DNA of 64,000 nt from Flavobacterium sp. W4I14 (lineage in GTDB: Bacteria; Bacteroidota; Bacteroidia; Sphingobacteriales; Sphingobacteriaceae). The notes below the pieces were generated by a model. That model was not told the DNA's origin. It was given only the letters and a program-made list of their open reading frames with translations, and did not search any database. The position numbers and the translations under genes were made by a program. Location of the stretch: NCBI GenBank assembly GCA_030817875.1, contig JAUSZU010000001.1, forward strand, positions 434,001-498,000, given 5' to 3'. This document shows, piece after piece, positions 15,475 through 25,034 of this stretch; the stretch's first letter is position 1; every line of letters begins with the position of its first letter.

Positions 15475-18279
15475 TTAAAAGCTATAATTAAATGAAAACT
15501 CTAATATCGGATTTTGATTGTAAATCTGATTAACAAAAACCAATCTCGCTCCTAAATCTACAACAGGTTGATAGCGCAAAAGGTTTACACTAGTGTTTAA
15601 TTCTACGCCATAAGTTTTCGGATCGTTAAAGGTTGTACCCTTTCCAATGTTCTCGTAATGGCAAAATAACCCTGCCCTGAAATTCCTTACGTAAGCCAAC
15701 GGACCCAACTCCCAATCGGGAAAAGCAAATGGAAAACGGTAATTAAAAAGCAGACTATTCTGTAGCTTGCTTTTTGCTAAAATATTGTTGTAGCCGTAAA
15801 CGGTTGCAATCTCAGTGGCGTATTGGTTTACACCACTTGCTTTCTGGTAATTGAAGCTTGCCAAAAAGGAATGGTTTTTAGCAAAGCCGGGGAAGTATAG
15901 GAAACTTTCGAGTGCTACGATTTCTCCCTTTAAGTTTTTATCGAAGGGTTGGTGATTGTAAGTTGCCCTGAACACTTGTGCCCACTTGGGTGCAATATCC
16001 CTTTCGGTGGTACGTACACTATGGTTGAAAGTAAAATTGTATTCCATTGGAAATTTAAGCTCCCGTATAAAACCAGTAGGCATGTTTTCCGGCATATACC
16101 TTTGCGTAAAACTAGTTGCTGCATTTAAGGTAAAAGCATAGTTCTCATTGCGCGTGTTGAACGATAGCGGAACCGATGCATTAAGCTTGATATAGTTCTC
16201 TCTCCAGTCGCCTTGTTGTACCGCGTTTTTAGCTTTGTAGAACGTTCTTTTTGGCCGGTTCCGATACAACACGCTAAATACAGGGTAAAGTGCCTTATAG
16301 CTAATATCTGCTGTGTACTCAAAACGTTTTAAATCGCGGTGGTATTTTGCACCGGTATAAAAGTCCATCGTGTTGAGCAGATTGTTTGATTGCAATTCCA
16401 GACCGAAAACATATTCGTTGTCGATAACCGGAATAATGCTGTGGAAACTGAAAAGATTTAAGGCCTGATGATAGCGCTTGGTTTGGTAGGTATTGTCAGG
16501 AATGTTGTCGAAAACATTCCCAACGTTTTCCTGCTTTTCTGCAGCTGCCGAGAAATCCACAAAGTTATTTTCGCCAACTGGTTTTTCGGTCAATACGGTC
16601 TCCGCAATTTCGTAGCCATTGATTTTATAGTTGTTGAAAATGATTTTTCCATCAGCGGTTTCGCTAGGGTTAAAGGCCCCATACTTGGAGGCGCTGAGTG
16701 CATTTATTTTTTTCGAATCTGGATCTATACAGTAGATATTATCGATCCCATTAAAGTGTGCATTGAAAACAATTTTATCCTTGATAAAGATCGGCCGGCT
16801 TAACTGTTGTCGGCTGTTAGAGATCAATTGCATTTTTTTTTCTCCGTCAATCAACCATAAACTTTTTCCTTTTTCATTTACGCTGATATAAGTAACCTTA
16901 TTCCCTGATTGATCAAAGGAAGGCATCTGTAGGATTTCGTTTTCGAGGTTAGGATAGATCTTTAAAATTTTTCCCGAGACCGCATCCAACTCAACCAGAT
17001 TGAACTGATTGTTCAGCTCCACTTTTGAAGCGATGATTTTCTTTCCATCGTTAGAAAGGCTGGGGGAGAAGAGCCTGCTTTTGCTACTTAATTTGTTGAA
17101 TTTTTTGGTCTTCAAATTATATGAACAGATTACGCTGTAGCTCCGTTGTTTGTAGCGCGGATCATAGCGTATTTCATCCCAAACTAAAAGGTCGTTTTTT
17201 AAGCTGAACCAAGGCTGTTCCTGATAACCAATTCCGAATAATTTTTGTTCCGATTTATCCTCGTTAATAATCACGAAATATCGCGCATCTGTCTTGCTTT
17301 CTTTTAGGGCTAAAACCTGGTTTTTGTTTAACCGGACAGGAAGAAAATAATCGGTTGCCAAATCAGCTTTTTTATTTAGGCTTTCATAGCTTTCTGTAAC
17401 AGATTTTTCTTGCTGTGTTTTCCATTTTTCAGCAAGCTTGTTTTGGGTAGAAATAAAGTAGGTTCTGGAATTCTGCTTCGTGAATTTTTTTAAGCTCTGC
17501 GAAAACGGGTACAGTCTTACTGGTCTTTTTCTAATGTCGCTAAATATGCTATCGGAAATGAACTGCCCATATTTTTCTTTCATGTCCGATACCATCAGAT
17601 ATCCGGTTTGATAGTAACCAGGAGTTACGTCTTTGTTCGAGCCGAAATAGGCTTTACTGTATGAGATTTTTTTGCCTTCTAAAATTGAAGCCCGGTAAGG
17701 CATGATCCAATTGGGCTGCCTGCCCCGGCCCGAATTAGTCAAGGCGGTTTCGTTAACTACGGCATCACCTTCAAAAAACCAGATGGGGATACCCGCGCCA
17801 AAGTAAGCAAAGTAAGCGAGTTCAGGAAAGGGGGGTGCTTGCGTTCCTGTCAATTTGTCAAACTGAGCAATGTGTCTAAGTTCATGTACTGCCAGGTTGT
17901 TTAGCCAATCCTGACTATCGAAAAACTGAGGTGGAGTTGCATAGAATTCAGACTTCTTGGGTGCGAGTTGAACAAAGCCGTTTGCCACGGTTCCGCGGTT
18001 CTGAAGTAGGAGTGGAATAGCGGTTTTTTGCTGCCTTAAACCCAGTCCTATTTTCGGATAGATAAAGGGTAGGGTATTGGCCATTCTTTGTGCCTCTTTC
18101 TCCAGTTCTTGCGGATAGATGATTTTAAAGCCATCTGAATAAATATAGTTCCATTTTACACTAAGTGGGTTTTGTGCGGTGCTGAAAATCTGCCCAAAAA
18201 CCGATAGTGATGTGAAACTTAAGGTAGCTATGCTTAAGTACTTGATAATTAATTTTTTGTTTGGTATATTTAAATTCAT
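15475..18279 (-). CDS. Secreted gluzincin-like protein with TolB-type propeller and C-terminal barrel
   Basis: This 934-residue exported protein has a signal peptide at about 1-30 (cleavage near VFGQ). A protease-like domain follows, with HELRH at 132-136 and a candidate third zinc ligand E170 in IWFFEGDAVVNE, the HExxH...E pattern of gluzincins. Residues of about 320-580 show repeated strand patterns (SFDQSGNKVTYIS, SNDGKKIIASK) typical of TolB/WD40-like six-bladed propellers. The last 350 residues alternate aromatic strands and end in FSFNYSF, like an outer-membrane beta-barrel. I infer an outer-membrane metalloprotease or sensor; no substrate can be named. A transcript may start in the large ORF-free region upstream. 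Confidence 0.75.
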   Translation of the reverse strand: MNLNIPNKKLIIKYLSIATLSFTSLSVFGQIFSTAQNPLSVKWNYIYSDGFKIIYPQELEKEAQRMANTLPFIYPKIGLGLRQQKTAIPLLLQNRGTVANGFVQLAPKKSEFYATPPQFFDSQDWLNNLAVHELRHIAQFDKLTGTQAPPFPELAYFAYFGAGIPIWFFEGDAVVNETALTNSGRGRQPNWIMPYRASILEGKKISYSKAYFGSNKDVTPGYYQTGYLMVSDMKEKYGQFISDSIFSDIRKRPVRLYPFSQSLKKFTKQNSRTYFISTQNKLAEKWKTQQEKSVTESYESLNKKADLATDYFLPVRLNKNQVLALKESKTDARYFVIINEDKSEQKLFGIGYQEQPWFSLKNDLLVWDEIRYDPRYKQRSYSVICSYNLKTKKFNKLSSKSRLFSPSLSNDGKKIIASKVELNNQFNLVELDAVSGKILKIYPNLENEILQMPSFDQSGNKVTYISVNEKGKSLWLIDGEKKMQLISNSRQQLSRPIFIKDKIVFNAHFNGIDNIYCIDPDSKKINALSASKYGAFNPSETADGKIIFNNYKINGYEIAETVLTEKPVGENNFVDFSAAAEKQENVGNVFDNIPDNTYQTKRYHQALNLFSFHSIIPVIDNEYVFGLELQSNNLLNTMDFYTGAKYHRDLKRFEYTADISYKALYPVFSVLYRNRPKRTFYKAKNAVQQGDWRENYIKLNASVPLSFNTRNENYAFTLNAATSFTQRYMPENMPTGFIRELKFPMEYNFTFNHSVRTTERDIAPKWAQVFRATYNHQPFDKNLKGEIVALESFLYFPGFAKNHSFLASFNYQKASGVNQYATEIATVYGYNNILAKSKLQNSLLFNYRFPFAFPDWELGPLAYVRNFRAGLFCHYENIGKGTTFNDPKTYGVELNTSVNLLRYQPVVDLGARLVFVNQIYNQNPILEFSFNYSF

Positions 18280-20532
18280 CTAAATTCTTTGCTAAAATAT
18301 TTAGTTTTTTAAAATTTGTAAGGGCTGTTATTTGTAAATATTTAATTTATATAAAATTCTTTAAGTTATTGATTTTTAAATATAAATGAATTTTATATAA
18401 ATCCTTAATTTGTCGATTTTACCTTTGTTTTTTATTGAATTTTATAGCTGATTTAAGCTTCATTCAACATTTTTAATCGCATTAGCTTTATTGATTTAAT
18501 TTACACTTATTAATCGATTTTCTTCGAAAATTTTATTGCCTTTTTAAATTTTTGTATAGTTTTTCAGAATTCGATCAGGCTCCGGTAATGACTTAAAATG
18601 CAACTGGATTTTGTAGTTCTCACCGATACTTTTTGGCTTTTAATGCTGGAAGAATGATTAATATTTTGATCAGGATTATTTGCTTTAAAATTGACTTTCA
18701 GCATGTGAGAATCTGCTTAAAAGTTGCATTCTGTTTGTAATACTTTGAAACAAAATGTATGATATAAATTGGTTATTCAAAACCGCTATTAATATTTGAG
18801 ATTAGATTTTTGTGACAAAATGTCTTAATTTTTTAGCGATTGCTTGAGGAGTAATTGGTGGTATTTCTTCTTACTCTTTGTGTTTGTTACTCAGTTTTGA
18901 AGAATATCATGCAGTTGAAATGCAGGTAATGTCACCGTAAATTATTGGTTTAATCCTGCTTTAAGTCTGGTTTTTAACCTCGATTTCTTGCTTTAAATTT
19001 GATCCCGTAGATTAAAAATGTATGTTTTTTTGTCGTTTTAAACCCCGAAAACTGTAATGATTTGAGTATATAATGCAATTTCCTGACTATATTCGTGAAT
19101 AATGGTGTTTTCGAAATGCTTTATGGTGATTTTTATTTTTGTTTAAAAAAGTGTGTTATTGGTGTTTAAATGAGGTTTTTTAGACTTTTACGCTTTTCCT
19201 CTTGAAACTAGCAATTGATCACTTTTTCTCCTTTGCATGGTGAAAAGTATGCTAGGAATTAGCTTTTTCGGCTGTAATTTTTGCCGATGTTTTTATGCTG
19301 ATTAACTGTAAAATGCCTTATCTTTTTGCATTCCTTTGCCAGGTTTTTGTTGTGGTTGAAAATTATTCTGAACTGAAGGTTGGAATAGTTTAAACAAGCC
19401 ATTCTGCTTTACTTATGATTTGGCAACTCAGCGTTTTATGAAATTTGAATAGAAAACACCTTACATCTGATGTCGATTTTGAACATAGATTTAGCTTTTT
19501 TCTTAGTTGTTTTTACTTCTATTTCCTGATGCTTTAAATCAATTTTTCGTTAGGGTTTTTGGCTGCTTTGACTATTCAGTTTTGTAGTGGATTTTTGCTG
19601 ATTTTTGTCTTTAATTTTTACCTTTTTTGTGTGCGTATTTTTTTACTGAAACAAGGTGATATTGATCTAAGGAAAAGCTTACAGTTAGACTGCTATTTCT
19701 GGTTAAAATTGTTGATGTTTTGGTCAAATCTTATATTCAGAATCTTGGTTTTATCAACGCTAAATCTGGCCTTTAATTAAGGGGTTTTTGGTTAACGATC
19801 GCTTAAACGTTTTCTATGCGAAATTCTTTGTTTGTCAAGTTTAAGGATTGAGTCTTGAACTTGTATTGCAGCATCCGAATTAAAGCTGTTTATATAAGTC
19901 TGGTTCATGTCTATCTGGTTCTTATTGCTAGACTATGTATCTTCTTTGTTTGCTTAAATACGCAACGGATTATAATAGAATTCCACTCTGATGATTCGTG
20001 AATTTTGACCCAAGAATATCAATTCAGCTCAACAATTTTGAATGGCGATTCATGGCGCTTTAGGTATGCTTTTGCATGAGCAATTCTACCTTCAAGGAGA
20101 TGTAAATGCTCATGGCCAATGCTTATTTTTGATCTTTTAATTTCCAATACATTGCATTTTTTTAGCCGTAATTCTCCCCGTTTAAAGCTGTCTTTTTTGT
20201 GCTGATGGTTTGATCAAGTTTAATTATATAGTATACCTCAGGCATTAGATTCTTGATGTTTTGGATCGTTGGTCGCTTGCTTTTAATTATTTGATTTTGC
20301 GCCTCTGTGCAGGCCGATCTGTTTGCTTTCATGGTACTAGGTAAATAGCGTGTTGACTAGCTTTGTAAACTTCCTCCTTTAGTTTTTACCTATTCTTTAT
20401 CGGGGAATTTAATTGAGAAATTTTAGGCATTGTGCTGTTTACAAAGGATTAGCCACTACCAGTAGGTACAACTAAAACCATTCGTTCAGTTGGGTATTTT
20501 CTGAAGGAAATTTAAAATTCTATAGTTTGTGT
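18280..20532. other. 2.25-kb region without a credible gene, strongly T-rich on the plus strand
   Basis: Stops are dense in all frames. The only frame over 60 codons (19559-19780) starts with TTG and encodes a Phe/Leu-rich product that simply mirrors T-richness. In four 60-nt lines counted by hand (from 18961, 19141, 19561, 20281) there are 115 T and 48 A in 240 nt. The minus strand is therefore A-rich, as coding strands are here, and both flanking genes are on that strand. A small inverted repeat CATGAGCA/TGCTCATG lies at 20075-20114. No tRNA, rRNA, IS end or tandem repeat was recognised. Confidence 0.8.
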
Positions 20533-21411
20533 TTACAGTTGATTCTTTCTCTTTTTGTAGATGGGATAGAGAAAAATAGAGGCCAGGATAATGGTTGCAC
20601 CAATATAAAATCCACCGGTCATTTGCTCTTTGCTTTGAAAGAAAACGAAGGCTAAAACTATTCCGTATACAGGTTCCAGATTGGTGATTAATGCAACTCT
20701 AAAAGCCGATAAAGTTCTCATTACTGCAACACCTGCAACGTAAGCAACGGACGTACACAGTGTGCCAAGAAGAATAAGAAAGAACCAGTTTTTAGCACTT
20801 AAGTTGAATGCTGTGTGTAACAGTGTTCCATCATGTAAACGGTATAAGGTGATCCAGAAGAGAGCACCAACAAGCTCGTAAAAACTGATAATGGAAGGTT
20901 CACTTTTTTGTACCAAAGTAGAATTTATAGTTGAAAAAAGACTTGATGCGACTGCTGCCAGCAAACCAAAAATAATTCCTAAAGTATACTGGCCTTCGAA
21001 TTTAAAAATCATATATATTCCTAGAATGATGAATAAACCAATCAGAATATCGCCCATTTGTATCGGCTGTTTTTTTATCAGCGGTTCTAAAATTGCAGTA
21101 AATAATGTGAAGGAAGAGAGGCAAACCAAGGTTACTGAAACAGTAGAAACCTTAATGGCATGAAAGAAAAATATCCAGTGAATGGCTACAATTCCTCCCG
21201 TTAAAAAGAATTGAATGAACTGTTTTTTAGTAATCTTAATGTTCTTTTTGGCGATTAAAAACCACACAAAAAGTGTAGCTGCAGCAATCAGCACCCGGTA
21301 CCAGACCATAGGCACTGCATCGATAGAAATTAATTTGCCGAGTACGCCCGTAAAGCCCCAAACAAATACAGTAAGATGAAGGATGAGCAAATTCTTTTTG
21401 GTAATGTCCAT
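20533..21411 (-). CDS. EamA/DMT-family transporter (RhaT/YdcZ superfamily)
   Basis: This 292-residue inner-membrane protein has ten predicted helices in two EamA halves. The first half begins LLILHLTVFVWGFTGVLGKL; each word is hydrophobic, with the WGFTG helix-1 motif. The second half begins near residue 145. PVYGIVLAFVFF near 245-256 is the usual EP-x-x-x-x-x-A helix. Members export amino acids or metabolites; the substrate is unknown. The start codon lies 2 bp after the LptG-like stop, so it is translationally coupled in a tgt-lptG-eamA operon. Confidence 0.88.
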   Translation of the reverse strand: MDITKKNLLILHLTVFVWGFTGVLGKLISIDAVPMVWYRVLIAAATLFVWFLIAKKNIKITKKQFIQFFLTGGIVAIHWIFFFHAIKVSTVSVTLVCLSSFTLFTAILEPLIKKQPIQMGDILIGLFIILGIYMIFKFEGQYTLGIIFGLLAAVASSLFSTINSTLVQKSEPSIISFYELVGALFWITLYRLHDGTLLHTAFNLSAKNWFFLILLGTLCTSVAYVAGVAVMRTLSAFRVALITNLEPVYGIVLAFVFFQSKEQMTGGFYIGATIILASIFLYPIYKKRKNQL

Positions 21412-21413
21412 CG

Positions 21414-22517
21414 CTATTTTGGTGCTTTTCTTAATAGGTAAAAACCTAATAAGCCAAAGAATAATGTAGGCATAATAACAGCCGCAAAGGGAGGTAATCC
21501 ACCTTTGGTAGAAAACATCTGTGTGAACTGATTAAATACGATATAAGCGAAGCTAATGAAGATTCCGATCCCTAACGATACACCGACACCTCCACGTACT
21601 TTACGTGATGAGAGCGCTACACCGATCAGCGTTAATACGAAAGCAGAAAGTGGGTGGAGGTAACGTTTGTATTTTTCAAACTGAAGATCGTTCATTATGC
21701 CTGTTCCGCGGATTTTTTCTTTCCTAATTTTATCAGAAAGTTCCTTTGTGGTTAAATTTTGCACCACATTGTCATATGCCGAAAAATCATCTGGACGCAT
21801 ATCCAGAATGGTATCTTTTTGTTTTCCGTTGCCGTAAATCATGGTTTCTTTCAATCCGTCAATCTTGCGTATGGAATAGTTGTTCAACTGCCATTTGCGT
21901 TTAAGCGAATCCCATTTTATATTTTCGGCAACAATCTTTTTGGTGAGTATATCTCCGCTGAAATTATCCAGAGAAAACCGATATCCTGAATTCGTTTTAT
22001 TGTCGAAATTATCAATGTAGATATAGGTTTTGTCATCCAGTTTCATATGGATGTTTGATTTTGTGGAAGGATCATTACGTTTTACATACGTATTTTCGAA
22101 GCTATTTTTTAAGGTATTGGTATAAGGAAGGATGTATAGGTTTGAAAGTAGGTTGGCCGAGAAAATAATCGTAGCCGACACTAAATAAGGAAATAAAAAG
22201 CGGTTAAAACTCACACCACCGCTTAAAATGGGTACAATTTCAGTTTGATCGGCCATTTTTGCGGTAAAGAAAATTACTGCAATAAAATTGATCAGCGGTG
22301 AAAGCATATTTACATAAAAAGGAATGGAGCCTGCGTAATATTTAGAGAGAATCCCCCAAAAACTCAGGCCACTTTTCATAAAATCATCCATCTTTTCAGA
22401 TAGGTCGAACACTACAATAATGATCACAAAAATGGCCAGCGTATAAATAAATGTACCCAGGTATTTCCCGATAATATATTGATCGATGATTTTTATCCTT
22501 CCTTTTAACAGACTCAT
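21414..22517 (-). CDS. LptF/LptG-family permease (YjgP/YjgQ)
   Basis: This 367-residue membrane subunit of the LPS-export ABC transporter type (LptB2FG) extracts LPS from the inner membrane to the LptC/A bridge. Helix 1 starts at IIGKYLGTFIYTLAIF, three helices follow, then a periplasmic beta-jellyroll of about 130-270 and three C-terminal helices. LHPLSAFVLTLIGVALSSRKVRGG near 288-311 contains the conserved P-L and RK-x-R-G-G elements (given as words HPLSAF and SSRKVRGG). LptG is more likely than LptF from length and the C-terminal motif. It is encoded 1 bp after tgt. Confidence 0.88.
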   Translation of the reverse strand: MSLLKGRIKIIDQYIIGKYLGTFIYTLAIFVIIIVVFDLSEKMDDFMKSGLSFWGILSKYYAGSIPFYVNMLSPLINFIAVIFFTAKMADQTEIVPILSGGVSFNRFLFPYLVSATIIFSANLLSNLYILPYTNTLKNSFENTYVKRNDPSTKSNIHMKLDDKTYIYIDNFDNKTNSGYRFSLDNFSGDILTKKIVAENIKWDSLKRKWQLNNYSIRKIDGLKETMIYGNGKQKDTILDMRPDDFSAYDNVVQNLTTKELSDKIRKEKIRGTGIMNDLQFEKYKRYLHPLSAFVLTLIGVALSSRKVRGGVGVSLGIGIFISFAYIVFNQFTQMFSTKGGLPPFAAVIMPTLFFGLLGFYLLRKAPK

Positions 22518-22518
22518 T

Positions 22519-23649
22519 TTATAGCTTATTGCCTAATATTTTAACCATTTTGTTTTTCCACTCGTAAAATTCACCAGCAATTATCTTTTCTCTGGCCTGT
22601 TTTACCAGCCAAAGATAGAAATGCAGATTATGCAAGGTAGCAATTTGAGCGCCAAGCATCTCCTTACTATGTACCAAATGTCTTAAATATGCTTTACTGG
22701 TTACTAAATCAGCATGAAGATCGCTCTCCGCATCCAATGGAGAGAAATCGTTCTCCCATTTTTTATTCCTGATGTTGATAATACCATTTCTGGTAAAAAG
22801 CATGCCATTTCTGGCATTTCTGGTTGGCATTACACAATCGAACATGTCGATACCCAATGCGATGTTCTCCAAAATATTGATCGGTGTACCAACGCCCATT
22901 AAATAACGTGGTTTTTCTTCTGGTAATATATTACATACCACTTCTGTCATGGCATACATTTCTTCAGCTGGCTCACCAACGGATAAACCACCAATGGCAT
23001 TGCCTTCACGGTTCATGCTGGCAATAAATTCTGCCGATTTTATGCGCAGATCTTTATATACCGAACCCTGAACAATAGGGAAAAGGGTCTGGTCGAAACC
23101 ATATTTAGGTTCTGTACTATCAAAACGGGAGCAACAGCGTTTTAACCAACGGTGCGTCATTTTAATTGATTGCGCTGCATAAGTATAATCGCATGGGTAT
23201 GGCGTGCACTCATCAAAGGCCATAATAATATCGGCACCTATGGTACGCTGAATATCCATTGCGTATTCCGGCGTAAAAAGGTGTTTTGACCCATCAATAT
23301 GAGAATGGAAAGTAACGCCTTCTTCTTTAATTTTACGGACTTTACTTAAAGAATACACCTGATAGCCGCCACTATCTGTTAAAATCGGACGGTCCCAGCC
23401 AATAAATTGATGTAATCCACCAGCTTTTTCAAGGATATCTAACCCTGGTCTTAAATATAAGTGGTAAGTATTGCCTAAAATGATTTTTGCGTCAATATCT
23501 TCTTTCAGTTCGCGCTGATGAACGGCTTTTACCGTTCCTGCAGTGCCCACAGGCATAAAAATAGGGGTTTGTATTTCGCCATGAGCAGTTGTTACCGTTC
23601 CGGCTCTGGCTTTAGATAGTGGATCGTTAGCCTGTAAACTAAATTTCAT
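22519..23649 (-). CDS. tgt: Queuine tRNA-ribosyltransferase lacking the zinc-site cysteines
   Basis: Tgt exchanges guanine-34 for the queuosine precursor preQ1 in GUN-anticodon tRNAs. Seen: LTDSGGYQVYSL at 90-101 (catalytic Asp D92), FDECTPYPCDY near 145-155 lining the base pocket, GGLSVGEP at 220-227, and DMFDCVMPTRNARNG at 268-282 with the nucleophilic Asp. The 376-residue length is typical. The usual Cys-x-Cys-x2-Cys zinc cluster before the SKAYLRHL helix is replaced by ESDLHADL (308-315), although the later His (H340) is kept. The gene heads an operon with an LptG-like permease and a transporter. Its leader can form a GC-rich hairpin with an A-rich tail. Confidence 0.95.
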   Translation of the reverse strand: MKFSLQANDPLSKARAGTVTTAHGEIQTPIFMPVGTAGTVKAVHQRELKEDIDAKIILGNTYHLYLRPGLDILEKAGGLHQFIGWDRPILTDSGGYQVYSLSKVRKIKEEGVTFHSHIDGSKHLFTPEYAMDIQRTIGADIIMAFDECTPYPCDYTYAAQSIKMTHRWLKRCCSRFDSTEPKYGFDQTLFPIVQGSVYKDLRIKSAEFIASMNREGNAIGGLSVGEPAEEMYAMTEVVCNILPEEKPRYLMGVGTPINILENIALGIDMFDCVMPTRNARNGMLFTRNGIINIRNKKWENDFSPLDAESDLHADLVTSKAYLRHLVHSKEMLGAQIATLHNLHFYLWLVKQAREKIIAGEFYEWKNKMVKILGNKL

Positions 23650-23679
23650 CTGTTTCTATTTATTTTTCTCCAATTTTTT

Positions 23680-23732
23680 GGTGGAGCTTACCACCATCAA
23701 AATAAGTTTTATTAAAACTAATTCTTATTTTG
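23680..23732 (-). promoter_or_regulatory. Structured leader upstream of tgt
   Basis: On the minus strand GGTGG-TAAGCT-CCACC (23695-23680) forms a short hairpin followed by AAAAAATTGGAG. Further upstream, CAAAATAAG and CTTATTTTG (23724-23732 and 23698-23706) are exact inverted repeats. The position and A-rich tail recall a preQ1 leader, but the expected pseudoknot pairing is not clear. Confidence 0.35.
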
Positions 23733-23880
23733 ACGGTTGGCGGTTTATATGTGTTTTTTCTCGTCGAAAATCTGCCAAAAATAGCAAAAATTGAGGGCAT
23801 ATTTTTGTTTAATTTTTTATCCACATAAAAGTGATTTACAGATTAAAAATGAGAAATTTGCGCCTATTTATTTTACCATC

Positions 23881-25008
23881 GTGATATTAACCCTGCTTGA
23901 AATTATTCTGCTCTCGATATTGGCTTTTTGCCTTTTGGTTCAGCTTTATTATGTACTTTTTGTTCATTTGAGATTGGCCAATGTAGGTATCGAGGAGATT
24001 CCACTATCTGCTCAAAAACCATTAAGTATAATTGTTTGTGCCCGAAACGAAATTGTAAATTTAGCGCAGTATCTGCCTACATTATTAAACCAGGATTATC
24101 CGGAGTTCGAAGTGGTAGTCGTTAATGATCGCTCGTGGGATGGTACAGAAGAGTTTTTAGAACAATTAGAGAAGAAACACCGTAACCTGAAAGTAGTTAA
24201 GATTTTAGATAACGATAAATTTATAGCAGGTAAGAAATTCGCGGTAACCATGGGAATAAAGGCCGCCAAGTACGATTGGTTGGTTTTTACTGATGCAGAT
24301 TGTACACCAGCTTCTGAGCATTGGTTAATGGATATGCAGCAGCCTGCTGATGAAAATACTGAAATTGTTTTGGGCTACTCGCCCTATATGAAGAAAAGAA
24401 GCCTGCTAAATGCATTAATCCGCTTCGAAACCTTTTTTACTGCTGTAAATTACCTTGCTTTCGCTTTAAAAGGTATGCCGTATATGGGGGTTGGACGTAA
24501 TATGGCCTATAAAAAATCGCTTTTTTTTAAAAATAAGGGCTTTGCAGCGCACATGCATATCCCATCAGGAGATGATGATTTATTCGTAAATGCACACGCC
24601 AATAAATACAATACAGAGATCCGTTTACACCGTGATAGTCATGTTTGGAGCAAGCCGAATAATACCTGGGGAGGTTACCTGAGGCAGAAAAAACGTCATT
24701 TTGGCGCCGGAAAGCTCTATAAATCGAAGCACAAGTTTATTTTAAGTCTTCAGATTGTTTTTCAGTTTTTGTTTTATGCGTTGTTTGCCGCCTGTATGTT
24801 TTTTAGCCGCGAGGCGCAATATGTAGCGCTGGGAATTCTCGGATTAAGCATCATCATCAGGTGTTTTATCTATCCAAAATTGCTGAAACGCTTAAACTAT
24901 AGCGATTTGCGTTGGTGGTTCCCTATCTTAGACATACTTTTGTTTCTGTTTTTGACCCTGAACGGATTTTTAGCCTTGTTTGGCAAGAAAAAAGTAAACT
25001 GGAAATAA
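23881..25008 (+). CDS. Family 2 glycosyltransferase, membrane-anchored
   Basis: This GT-A fold transferase has one N-terminal membrane helix and about three C-terminal helices (from residue 285 on), so the catalytic domain faces the cytoplasm. With the GTG start at 23881 the product is 375 residues. It shows VVNDRSWDGTEEF near 81-93, the metal-binding DAD at 138-140, GDDD near 232-235, and a Y-LRQKKRH segment resembling the QxxRW acceptor motif. The longer frame to 23791 starts with TTG and adds non-conserved residues. An ATG at 23848 is out of frame. Substrate is unknown; the architecture suits polysaccharide or glycolipid synthesis. Confidence 0.82.
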   Translation: MILTLLEIILLSILAFCLLVQLYYVLFVHLRLANVGIEEIPLSAQKPLSIIVCARNEIVNLAQYLPTLLNQDYPEFEVVVVNDRSWDGTEEFLEQLEKKHRNLKVVKILDNDKFIAGKKFAVTMGIKAAKYDWLVFTDADCTPASEHWLMDMQQPADENTEIVLGYSPYMKKRSLLNALIRFETFFTAVNYLAFALKGMPYMGVGRNMAYKKSLFFKNKGFAAHMHIPSGDDDLFVNAHANKYNTEIRLHRDSHVWSKPNNTWGGYLRQKKRHFGAGKLYKSKHKFILSLQIVFQFLFYALFAACMFFSREAQYVALGILGLSIIIRCFIYPKLLKRLNYSDLRWWFPILDILLFLFLTLNGFLALFGKKKVNWK

Positions 25009-25034
25009 TTCAATAATCCTTTAGTAATTACAAT

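Noticed and set aside
19559..19780. 73-codon open frame in the 2.25-kb gene-free region
   Set aside because: TTG start, no ribosome-binding site, and a Phe/Leu-rich product that follows from the T-rich base composition.
23817..23825. TTATCCACA, a perfect DnaA-box sequence
   Set aside because: A single box with no cluster, no AT-rich unwinding element next to others, and no dnaA or dnaN nearby; chance occurrence is likely.
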